Assembly: GCA_035265665.1 (NCBI GenBank)
Contig: DATFOK010000056.1
Coordinates: 1 to 32,604 of the forward strand
Direction: 5' to 3'
DNA length: 32,604 bases
Origin: DASUPK01 sp035265665
GTDB taxonomy: Bacteria; Actinomycetota; Thermoleophilia; Solirubrobacterales; 70-9
Part shown: positions 7,773-14,299 of the stretch, in pieces
Position numbering within the stretch: the first letter of the stretch is position 1
Layout of the letters: each line of letters starts with the position of its first letter
Notes under the pieces: generated by a model
Database searches by the model: none
What the model was told of the DNA's origin: nothing
What the model saw: the letters and a program-made list of their open reading frames with translations, nothing else
Made by a program: the position numbers and the translations under genes

Positions 7773-8657
7773 CTAGGCCTCCTTTTCAATCGGATGGGGA
7801 ACGAGAACGCCGGTCCCTGGCGTCGCATCCGCGTCGTCATCTGTGTCAACGGCCTTGCGCGAGCGCCGCTGGAGAAAATTCATGCTGAAGAGCACCAGGA
7901 GGGCGAGGGCGGCGAGCAGAATCGCCGCGGCGTAGGCGCCCGCGAGATTGAAGTTCGTGTACTCGTTCTCGACGAAGAGGGGCAGGGTCTCCGTCTGGCC
8001 GGAGATCTTGCCGGAGACGACGCTGACGGCCCCGAACTCGCCGAGCGCCCGGGCGGTGGCCAGCACCACCCCATAGGTGACGCCCCAGCGAATCGATGGC
8101 AGGGTGACCTTCCAGAAGGTCTGCCAGGACGACGCCCCCAGGGTCCCGGCGGCCTCCTCCTGGTCGGTGCCGATCTCCTGCAGCACGGGCATCACCTCAC
8201 GAACCACGAACGGCAGGGAGACGAAGACGGTGGCCAGGATCAGAGCGGGGGTGGAGAAGATGATCTGGATGCCGGCGTCGGACAGCGGACCGCCGATGAA
8301 GCCGTCCACTCCGTAGACGAGGAAGAGTGAGAGACCGATGACCACCGGCGAGACCGCGAAGGGCAGATCGATCGCCGAGTTGATCAGGGCCTTGCCGCGG
8401 AAGTTCTGACGGACCAGCATCAGCGCGCAGAGCACGCCGAACACCGTGTTCAGGGGAACGGCGACACCGACGCAGAGCACCGTCATCCAGAAGGCGTGGA
8501 TGCCGTCCGGGCTCGTCAAGGCGTCGATCGGGCCTTGCAGGCCGTCCTCGAAGGTCCGGTAGAAGATCATCCCCAGCGGGATCACCAGCAGCGCCCCGAG
8601 ATAGAAGAGCGCCAGGCCGCGCATCCCATATCTCGCGACGGGGTTAGGCGCGCTCAT
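7773..8657 (-). CDS. cysW: Sulfate ABC transporter permease CysW
   Basis: A 294-residue membrane protein with about six hydrophobic segments, starting with LALFYLGALLVIPLGMIFY. It contains FRGKALINSAIDLPFAVSP, typical of CysW, and the EAA-type loop EEAAGTLGASSWQTFWKVTLPSIRWG, which contacts the ATPase. CysW pairs with CysT to form the channel. Its start overlaps the end of cysT by 14 bases, implying translational coupling. The last 25 residues are a polar cytoplasmic tail with several Asp. Confidence 0.94.
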   Translation of the reverse strand: MSAPNPVARYGMRGLALFYLGALLVIPLGMIFYRTFEDGLQGPIDALTSPDGIHAFWMTVLCVGVAVPLNTVFGVLCALMLVRQNFRGKALINSAIDLPFAVSPVVIGLSLFLVYGVDGFIGGPLSDAGIQIIFSTPALILATVFVSLPFVVREVMPVLQEIGTDQEEAAGTLGASSWQTFWKVTLPSIRWGVTYGVVLATARALGEFGAVSVVSGKISGQTETLPLFVENEYTNFNLAGAYAAAILLAALALLVLFSMNFLQRRSRKAVDTDDDADATPGTGVLVPHPIEKEA

Positions 8658-9489
8658 GGCGGCTCCTCCAGCGGACGAACAGGTTGAGGGCGAAGAGGAT
8701 GAGGACCGCGATCACGAGGAGCAGCACCGAGACCGCGGCGGCCGCCGTCGTGTTGTCGCTCTCGATCCGCCCGAAGATGTAGACGGAGGCGACCTGCGTG
8801 TCGAACGGGATGTTTCCCGTGATCAGAACCAGGGACCCGAACTCGCCGATCGCCCTGGCGAAGGCGAGCGCGCAGCCGGCGACGATCGCCGGGGTGAGGT
8901 TGGGCAGGATGATGCTCCGGAAGATCCGGGTGTTGGAGGCACCCAGCGAAGCTGCGGCCTCCTCCATCTCCTCGTCGATCTCGTGGAGCACCGGCTGCAC
9001 CGCCCGGATCACGAAGGGCAGGGTCACGAAGAGCAGCGCCAGACCCACCGCGATCTTGGTGTAGGTGACGCTGATGCCCACCGGCGAGTCCTCGCCGTAG
9101 AGGGCAAGCAGCGTCAGCCCCGCGACGATCGTAGGCAGAGCGAAGGGCAGGTCGATCACCGAGTTGACCAGCCGCTTGCCGCGAAAGTCGTCGCGGACGA
9201 GCACCCAGGCGATCAGCGTTCCCATCACCGCGTTGATCGCGACGATGACGAATGACGCGATCACGGTCAGCTTGATCGCCGCGACAGCCTCGGGTTCGCT
9301 GATCGCATTCCAGAAGGTCCCCAGTCCCTCGTCGGTGGAGCGGAGCAGAACGGCGCCGAGCGGGATCAGCACGATCAGGCTCAGCCAGGTGAGCACGATC
9401 CCACGGGTGAGCACCTCCCCGCCGAAGGGTGGCCTGAAGCCAACCTTCGGCGGGGTCGCGACTGCAGTGTCCGCAGGCGGAGGTGTCAT
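8644..9489 (-). CDS. cysT: Sulfate ABC transporter permease CysT
   Basis: The 281-residue partner permease has a polar N-terminus of about 30 residues and then six predicted membrane segments. FRGKRLVNSVIDLPFALPTIVAGL and the EAA loop EEMEEAAASLGASNTRIFRSIILPNLTPAI are characteristic of CysT (CysU), which typically has LPTVVAG where CysW has VSPVVVG. It begins 20 bases after the stop of the binding-protein gene and overlaps cysW by 14 bases. Confidence 0.94.
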   Translation of the reverse strand: MTPPPADTAVATPPKVGFRPPFGGEVLTRGIVLTWLSLIVLIPLGAVLLRSTDEGLGTFWNAISEPEAVAAIKLTVIASFVIVAINAVMGTLIAWVLVRDDFRGKRLVNSVIDLPFALPTIVAGLTLLALYGEDSPVGISVTYTKIAVGLALLFVTLPFVIRAVQPVLHEIDEEMEEAAASLGASNTRIFRSIILPNLTPAIVAGCALAFARAIGEFGSLVLITGNIPFDTQVASVYIFGRIESDNTTAAAAVSVLLLVIAVLILFALNLFVRWRSRHERA

Positions 9490-9509
9490 CTCGGCCGCCC
9501 GAAACTCCT

Positions 9510-10553
9510 CTACTCGAGCGGGGCTCCCTGGTCGCGCAGGATCTGCGTGACCTTGCCGTTCTCGTCGTCGAAGAACTCATCGTCGACCTTGCTCCAACCG
9601 CCGAAGTCGGCGATCGTGAACAGGCCGGGAACGTCGGGGAACTTGTCCGCGTTCTTCTGGAGCACGGACTGCGTCACCGGGCGGTACCCGTAGTCGGCAA
9701 AGACCTGCTGCCCCTCATCCGTGAGGATGAAGTCCAAGAACGCCCGGGCCGCCTTCGGATCCTGCGCCTCGGTCGTGACCGCGGCGGGGTTCTCGATCCT
9801 GATGGTCGAGTCCGGCAGCACGTACTCCAGGTCGATCCCTTCGTCCTGGGCCTGGATGGCCTCGTTCTCGTATCCGATCAGGACGTCGCCCTTGCCGCTG
9901 GCAAACGTCTGCAGCGAGTCGCGGGCGGAGTCGTCGAGTACCGAGGTCTTCGAGATCACCGTCGCGACGGCGTCGAGGGCCTCCTGCTCGGACTTCCCGG
10001 CCTCGATCTGAGAGCCGTAGATGGCCATGATGTTCCACTTCGCGCCACCTGACGTCGCCGGGTTCGGCGTGATGATCTCGACGTCCTTGGTCAGCAGATC
10101 ATCGAAGCTCTGGATGTTCTCCGGGTTCCCTGGGCGGATCGCGATGCTCACGACCGAGCTGCTGATGATCCCCTTGGTCGGGCCCGTGTTCCAATCCTGG
10201 GCGACCTTCCCCGCCTCGACCAGAGCCGTCATATCGGGCTCCAGCGAGAAGTCCACGAGATCGGCCTGCTGCCCGGCCTCGACCGCGCGACGCTGATCGC
10301 CGGACCCGCCGAACGAGGTCGAGACGTCGACTCCACTACCGGCGTCGGTGTCCCGGAACGCCGGGATCAGCCCCTCCTCGAAGGCCTGCTGGGGCGTCGA
10401 GTAAGCGACCAGGTCGATGTTGCCGCCGCCGCTGCCTGAAGCGCTGTCATCACCGCCGCACGCGGCGATCCCGACCGTTGCGCTGAGCGCCGCGACCGCA
10501 ATCACAAGCCGGGGGACGAAGCCCGGCCGGTACTTCTTGCTTCCCGTGCTCAT
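9510..10553 (-). CDS. Sulfate-binding lipoprotein (periplasmic-type substrate-binding protein)
   Basis: The ATG at 10553 gives 347 residues with a lipoprotein signal: basic start, hydrophobic stretch 16-29 and a lipobox ending in Ala-Ala-Cys32. The protein is thus predicted to be lipid-anchored outside the cell. The Gly/Ser linker is followed by a sulfate-binding (Sbp/CysP) domain: NIDLVAYSTPQ, SFGGSGDQRRAVEAGQQADLV, and TPNPATSGGAKWN, the family's anion-binding segment. An in-frame ATG at 10643 lies in the promoter region inside an inverted repeat and was rejected. AAGGA lies 11 bases upstream of the chosen start. It is the first gene of the four-gene transporter operon. Whether sulfate or thiosulfate is preferred cannot be read from the sequence. 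Confidence 0.92.
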   Translation of the reverse strand: MSTGSKKYRPGFVPRLVIAVAALSATVGIAACGGDDSASGSGGGNIDLVAYSTPQQAFEEGLIPAFRDTDAGSGVDVSTSFGGSGDQRRAVEAGQQADLVDFSLEPDMTALVEAGKVAQDWNTGPTKGIISSSVVSIAIRPGNPENIQSFDDLLTKDVEIITPNPATSGGAKWNIMAIYGSQIEAGKSEQEALDAVATVISKTSVLDDSARDSLQTFASGKGDVLIGYENEAIQAQDEGIDLEYVLPDSTIRIENPAAVTTEAQDPKAARAFLDFILTDEGQQVFADYGYRPVTQSVLQKNADKFPDVPGLFTIADFGGWSKVDDEFFDDENGKVTQILRDQGAPLE

Positions 10554-10632
10554 AGGAGGGGGTTCCTTGTGACCTTTCTTTATTGATTTCGTTGACAAGC
10601 GGGGCCACCGTAGCAGGTTCTCGACTTTCTGG

Positions 10633-10649
10633 ATCAAGAACATCTTGAT
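10633..10649 (-). promoter_or_regulatory. Inverted repeat, candidate operator of the sulfate operon
   Basis: ATCAAGA and TCTTGAT are perfect 7-base arms around a 3-base spacer, 80 bases upstream of the binding-protein start. On the minus strand the repeat directly follows TAGAGA, a possible -10, so a bound repressor would cover the transcription start. The Rrf2 regulator at 6255 is the nearest candidate ligand, which is inference. Confidence 0.5.
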
Positions 10650-10712
10650 TCTCTACCCGATCGGGGGAAATGCCAGCAGGTCGGTGGGAAAGAGGGGTTC
10701 TGCGGCCGCTTA

Positions 10713-10739
10713 GGGAGTCAGTGACCGGGAAGGACTCCC
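10713..10739 (+). promoter_or_regulatory. Hairpin upstream of the 27-residue membrane peptide
   Basis: GGGAGTC (10713-10719) and GACTCCC (10733-10739) form a perfect 7-bp stem with a 13-base loop, ending 27 bases before the ATG at 10767. It could be an operator or a 5' leader hairpin. The rest of the 213-base gap between the sulfate operon and this gene holds the inverted repeat at 10633 and no other gene I can support. Confidence 0.35.
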
Positions 10740-10766
10740 CCGGACCAGAGAGAAGGTCTCCCCAGC

Positions 10767-10850
10767 ATGAGAGTCATGTTCTTCACCTGGCTGACGCTGA
10801 TCGCGGCCGGGATCGTTATCTTCACGATCATCGGCCTCGGACACCACTGA
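10767..10850 (+). CDS. 27-residue single-pass membrane peptide
   Basis: This short gene starts at ATG 10767, ends at TGA 10848-10850 and encodes 27 residues: Met-Arg, a hydrophobic span of about 21 residues (FFTWLTLIAAGIVIFTIIGL), and a C-terminal Gly-His-His. AGAAGG lies about 10 bases upstream, a good ribosome site by local standards. The stop is 6 bases from the start of the DUF6766 gene, whose own ribosome site overlaps the stop region, so the two are probably one operon. I recognise no named family. Function is unknown; a small partner or regulator of the DUF6766 membrane protein is a guess. Confidence 0.6.
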   Translation: MRVMFFTWLTLIAAGIVIFTIIGLGHH

Positions 10851-10856
10851 GGTCCG

Positions 10857-11531
10857 ATGCGCCGGTTCGTCCGCGACCACTCCCTGTCGCTGTTCTTCTT
10901 GGTCATCTTCCTGGCCGCGCTCGTCGGCCAGGCGATCGCCGGCCACATCCTCCACAACGAGGAGGCGATGGCCCACAGCGGCGAGCAGATGTCGTTCTGG
11001 CGCTACATCCGCTCCTCGGACTTCGGCAACGCCGTGATGGAGAACTGGCAGTCCGAGTACCTCCAGTTCATGCTCTTCATGCTCGCCACGGTCTGGCTGG
11101 TACAGCGCGGTTCACCCGAATCGAAACCCCTTGGTGACGTCGGACGGGAATCAGACGAAAAGCAGAAGGTCGGCCCTCATGCGGACGCCCAGTCACCAAA
11201 GTGGGCGAAGGCGGGCGGCGTCAAGGCGTTCATCTACGAGAACTCGCTCCTGATCGTCATGTCGATCATCTTCTTCGGATCCTGGTTCGCCCAGTCAGTG
11301 ACCGGCTGGACCCAGTTCAACGCCGAACAGCTCGATCATCAAGAGGCCACCGTCTCCTGGCTGACCTACATCGGCTCGGCGGACTTCTGGGAGGCGACCC
11401 TGGAGAACTGGCAGTCCGAGTTCCTCGCCGTGGGCTCGTTCGTCGCGATCACGGTCTTTCTGCGCCAGCGCGGCTCCCCCGAGTCAAAGCCGGTGGGTGC
11501 GCCGCACCACCACACCGGCGCCCAGGGGTAG
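10857..11531 (+). CDS. DUF6766-type membrane protein with internal duplication
   Basis: The 224-residue protein consists of two homologous halves offset by 121 residues. Each half has a hydrophobic helix with (V/A)GQ or AQSVTG at its end, a polar loop, ENWQSE (62-67 and 183-188), a second hydrophobic helix and QRGSPESKP (83-91 and 204-212). Four membrane helices are predicted, with the linker at about 92-122 polar and charged. I assign it to DUF6766 from memory of that family's motifs; the function of the family is not known to me. The gene follows the 27-residue peptide and is convergent with the small basic protein gene at 11551. Confidence 0.8.
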   Translation: MRRFVRDHSLSLFFLVIFLAALVGQAIAGHILHNEEAMAHSGEQMSFWRYIRSSDFGNAVMENWQSEYLQFMLFMLATVWLVQRGSPESKPLGDVGRESDEKQKVGPHADAQSPKWAKAGGVKAFIYENSLLIVMSIIFFGSWFAQSVTGWTQFNAEQLDHQEATVSWLTYIGSADFWEATLENWQSEFLAVGSFVAITVFLRQRGSPESKPVGAPHHHTGAQG

Positions 11532-11550
11532 GGACTCCCGGTGGCTTGTC

Positions 11551-11817
11551 TCAGTCGGCGCGGCCGCCGCGCCGCTTGATCGCTGCCCGGAGCTGGTCCT
11601 TGCCCATCTTCGAGCGGCCACTGATATTCAGCCTGGCCGCCTCGCGGTTGAGCTGATCCCGCGTCTTCGCCTGGCCCTTGCGGACCTTGTTCGCCTCCTT
11701 GCCGAGGGCGGTCTTGGTTCGACTCGGCAGGTTCTTCAGCGTTTGCTTCTTGCGCGCGCCGGCCTGCGCCTTCTTGACGTTGCGCTTGGCTGCGCTGCGC
11801 TGCTTCTGCGTGGCCAT
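11551..11817 (-). CDS. Small basic protein with Rho-N/SAP-like C-terminus
   Basis: The 88-residue, very basic protein (many Lys and Arg) begins MATQKQRSAAKRNVKKAQAG. Its C-terminal stretch, TRDQLNREAARLNISGRSKMGKDQLRAAI (about 52-80), has the two-helix pattern of Rho N-terminal or SAP-like nucleic-acid binding modules. The first half is an Ala/Lys-rich helix like bacterial histone-like tails. DNA or RNA binding is likely but unproven. It stands alone, convergent with the DUF6766 gene and downstream of the radical SAM gene on the same strand. Confidence 0.75.
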   Translation of the reverse strand: MATQKQRSAAKRNVKKAQAGARKKQTLKNLPSRTKTALGKEANKVRKGQAKTRDQLNREAARLNISGRSKMGKDQLRAAIKRRGGRAD

Positions 11818-11892
11818 CAGCGCCTCCTTTCTCTCGCTGGCCGGTTACCCGGCGAGCAGTGAGCGAACCATGTCCGTTGGGCCCGCGCGCAG

Positions 11893-12918
11893 TTAGAACA
11901 GCCTGGTCTGGGGGGGCTCGGGCGGCTCGGCGTCCCGCGCCCGCTTCGCACGGCGGGCGGCGAGCTCATCCCGCCGCCGGTAACGCCGGTCACGGGAGCG
12001 GTTGGGTGCGCGAACCAGGCCACCGATCCGCTTGCGCTCCGCATTGGGCGCGTAGGCGCGGCCCTCGTAGAGCCGCTCGTAGCGGGGCACCAGGTCGGGG
12101 CGCGCCGCCGAGAGCCAGGACATGAAGACCTCCTTCACCCCCGGGCGCAGGTGCAGTGCGATTCCGTTGACGAAGGTGGCCCCGGCTTCCTCTGCCAGCG
12201 AGACGATCTCGTCGACCAGCTCGGGAGAGTCGTTGATGCCCGGCATCAGCGGTGCCACCAGCACCCCGGATGGGATCCCAGCCTCGTTGAACTTCGCCAC
12301 AGCCTCGAGCCGCTTGCGCGGGTGCGGAGTGTGCGGCTCGGTCTCGCGCCAGATCTTCTCGTCCAAGGTCGGCACCGAGAAGTTGACCGAGACGTCCGCG
12401 ACCCCGGCGAGTTCGACCAGTGCATCGAGGTCGCGGAGCACCAGCGGCGACTTGGTCAGTATCGAGGTCGGAGTCTCGCCCTCCTGAAGCGCCTCGATCA
12501 TGGGCGGCATCAGCTCGTACTTGCCCTCGGCCCACTGGTACGGATCGGTGTTCGTCCCGAAGGCGACTAGCTCCCGCTTCCAGCTCGGCCGGTTGAGTTC
12601 GGCCCGAAGCAGCTCCGGCACGTTCACCTTGACGACGATCTCGCGCTCGAAATCCCGGCCGGCATTCAAGTCCAGATAGGTGTGGGTGTTACGAGCGAAG
12701 CAGTAATTGCATGCATGCGCGCAGCCCCTGAAGGCATTGACGGTGTAGTTGAACGGCAGGAAGTCCCCGGGCACCTTGTTGAGCGCCGACTTGGCCCGGA
12801 CCTCGTGGAAGTTGATGCCGAGTGCCTCCGGAGCGTCGAAGGTCCTAACCCGCTCGACGTCTAGCCCCGGAAGGCTGCGCCCCTGCTCCCTATCGACTCT
12901 CTGTGAATCCCAACGCAT
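11893..12918 (-). CDS. Radical SAM protein, Rv2578c family (SplB-related)
   Basis: The ATG at 12918 gives 341 residues starting MRWDSQRV, as expected for this family. An in-frame ATG at 12960 would place the start inside the SOS box and was rejected. Residues 66-73, CAHACNYC, form a CxxxCxxC motif binding the [4Fe-4S] cluster that cleaves S-adenosylmethionine. LVAFGTNTDPYQWAEGKYELMPPMIEAL and PTSILTKSPLVLRDLDAL resemble the SplB/DNA-photolyase-like radical SAM group. The C-terminal 45 residues are Arg-rich. The substrate is unknown; sequence kinship to spore photoproduct lyase only suggests a nucleic-acid role. It is divergent from udgX, with a LexA-type box between them, which makes a DNA-damage role more plausible. 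Confidence 0.88.
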   Translation of the reverse strand: MRWDSQRVDREQGRSLPGLDVERVRTFDAPEALGINFHEVRAKSALNKVPGDFLPFNYTVNAFRGCAHACNYCFARNTHTYLDLNAGRDFEREIVVKVNVPELLRAELNRPSWKRELVAFGTNTDPYQWAEGKYELMPPMIEALQEGETPTSILTKSPLVLRDLDALVELAGVADVSVNFSVPTLDEKIWRETEPHTPHPRKRLEAVAKFNEAGIPSGVLVAPLMPGINDSPELVDEIVSLAEEAGATFVNGIALHLRPGVKEVFMSWLSAARPDLVPRYERLYEGRAYAPNAERKRIGGLVRAPNRSRDRRYRRRDELAARRAKRARDAEPPEPPQTRLF

Positions 12919-12953
12919 CCGTTTCCAGTCTTGCAGCGTCCGCGGTCCTGTAG

Positions 12954-12967
12954 CGAACATATGTTCG
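12954..12967. promoter_or_regulatory. SOS box (LexA/DinR operator)
   Basis: CGAACATATGTTCG is a perfect palindrome that matches the Gram-positive/actinobacterial LexA consensus CGAACRNRYGTTCG at every position. With flanking G and C the palindrome is 16 bases. It lies 36 bases before the radical SAM start (minus) and 50 bases before the udgX start (plus), so one LexA dimer could repress both. Confidence 0.85.
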
Positions 12968-13005
12968 CATACTCATCGGCGCCGTCTGAGCACTTGAACG
13001 CCGGG

Positions 13006-13011
13006 TAGGAA
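13006..13011 (+). promoter_or_regulatory. Candidate -10 box (TAGGAA) of udgX
   Basis: TAGGAA ends 6 bases before the GTG at 13018 with no ribosome site between, suggesting a leaderless transcript. The SOS box lies about 40 bases upstream, just beyond the expected -35 region. Confidence 0.4.
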
Positions 13012-13017
13012 CGTCTT

Positions 13018-13665
13018 GTGAGCCAGCTCCCCCTCACCGGAGAGGAGACCAGCGGCGCCGACGCGCTGATCCCGGAGCGCCCAACCTTGCCGAAGCTACG
13101 AGAGGCCGCGGCCGACTGCACGGCCTGCCCACTGCACAAGACCGGCACACAGACCGTCTTCGGCGAGGGGTTGAAGCGTGCCCGGCTGATGCTCGTCGGT
13201 GAGCAGCCCGGCGACCGCGAGGACATCGAGGGGCACCCTTTCGTCGGGCCGGCGGGCCGGATCCTGGACAAGGCACTCGAACAGGCGGAGATCGAGCGCG
13301 GCGACGCCTACATCACCAACGTCGTCAAGCACTTCAAGTGGAAGCCACAGGGCAAGCGGCGGATCCACCAGACGCCGCGGGCCGAAGAGATCAAGGCGTG
13401 CGCTCCCTGGCTCGAGGCCGAGCTCGAGGTCGTCGACCCCGAGGTGCTGGTCTGCCTCGGGGCAACGGCGGTCAAGGCGGTGATCGGCTCGAAGGCGCGC
13501 GTGATGAAGGACCACGGTGAGTTCCTCGAGTCGAAGCTCGGCCGCACCGCGGTGCCGACGCTTCATCCGTCCGCGATCCTCAGGGCAGATCCCGAGGACC
13601 GTGACGACGCTATGGGGCTGCTGGTCGGCGACCTGAGCCGGGTCCGCAAGCGCCTCGACTCCTGA
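13018..13665 (+). CDS. udgX: UdgX-type uracil-DNA glycosylase
   Basis: A 215-residue Fe-S uracil-DNA glycosylase. Cys34, Cys37, Cys128 and Cys146 are the likely [4Fe-4S] ligands. Motif A is GEQPGDREDIEG followed by PFVGPAGR (61-81), and the motif B equivalent is HPSAIL (from 183). Residues 113-117 are KRRIH, the loop that defines UdgX. In the mycobacterial enzyme the His of this loop forms a covalent bond with the abasic sugar after uracil removal, leaving the protein crosslinked to DNA. His117 is the counterpart here. The intact loop argues against an ordinary family 4 enzyme. The gene starts at GTG and has a LexA-type box upstream shared with the radical SAM gene, consistent with induction by DNA damage. 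Confidence 0.9.
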   Translation: MSQLPLTGEETSGADALIPERPTLPKLREAAADCTACPLHKTGTQTVFGEGLKRARLMLVGEQPGDREDIEGHPFVGPAGRILDKALEQAEIERGDAYITNVVKHFKWKPQGKRRIHQTPRAEEIKACAPWLEAELEVVDPEVLVCLGATAVKAVIGSKARVMKDHGEFLESKLGRTAVPTLHPSAILRADPEDRDDAMGLLVGDLSRVRKRLDS

Positions 13666-13696
13666 ATCGCGCTAGCCGGTCAGAATCCGAAGGCAG

Positions 13697-14290
13697 ATGG
13701 CGACCGAGCGCGCGAAACTCCATCCCGCCGAGCACCGCGCGTACCGCGAGCTCTACGCCGCCAGCCGGCAGCTGATCAGGAGGTGGCAACGGGTCGCCCC
13801 CGCGCTGGAGGGGACGCCAGTCGGGGACGGGCTCAAGGACGGCGCGGCCGAGACCTCTGTCCTGCTGACCGAGCTCGCACCCCGCACGGCGACCTATGGG
13901 CTCTATGGCGGGCCGACCGCGCAGGGGATGGGCGCTCGGATCGCCGACCTGCGGACAGCGATCACCGATCGGGGCGGGGACACCGGACTCGTCGTCCGCT
14001 CGGCGGTGCTCGACATCGAGCACGTCACAACCCTGCTCCGGCATCTCGCCGAGCTGGCGCGCGCCAGAAGTGACCGGAACATGGCCGGGTTCTGCCAGGA
14101 GTGGGCCGCCCGCCTCGAGTCGAGCATGGACGCGGTCCGCCAGGCGGCCGTAGAGCTCGGCGCGGATCCTGACCGAGCCTCGGCGCCGCTAGGAGATTCG
14201 GTGGTGAATCGCGCCACGCACGGCGTCGGCTGGGTGTTCGGATCGATCGGCGAAGCCGTCGATCGCGTGATCGGCAGCCGCCGCGGCTAG
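13697..14290 (+). CDS. Helical protein of unknown function
   Basis: The 197-residue protein is mostly helical and soluble. It starts HPAEHRAYRELYAASRQLIRRWQRVAPALE, has a TYGLYGGPTAQGMGARIADLR turn region at about residues 66-88, and ends with GVGWVFGSIGEAVDRVIGSRRG, an amphipathic stretch. GAAGG about 3 bases before the ATG is a close but possible ribosome site; CAGAAT 10 bases upstream could be a -10 instead. I recognise no family, catalytic motif or membrane segment. It is 31 bases downstream of udgX on the same strand, so co-transcription under the SOS box is possible but not shown. Confidence 0.7.
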   Translation: MATERAKLHPAEHRAYRELYAASRQLIRRWQRVAPALEGTPVGDGLKDGAAETSVLLTELAPRTATYGLYGGPTAQGMGARIADLRTAITDRGGDTGLVVRSAVLDIEHVTTLLRHLAELARARSDRNMAGFCQEWAARLESSMDAVRQAAVELGADPDRASAPLGDSVVNRATHGVGWVFGSIGEAVDRVIGSRRG

Positions 14291-14299
14291 CGAATCGCG

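Noticed and set aside
10590..10596. TTGACA on the plus strand as a -35 box for the 27-residue peptide
   Set aside because: No acceptable -10 lies 16-18 bases downstream, and the gene is about 170 bases away.
12919..12960. Longer start (ATG 12960) for the radical SAM protein
   Set aside because: It would place the start codon inside the SOS palindrome and adds 14 residues not expected for the family; ATG 12918 fits better.
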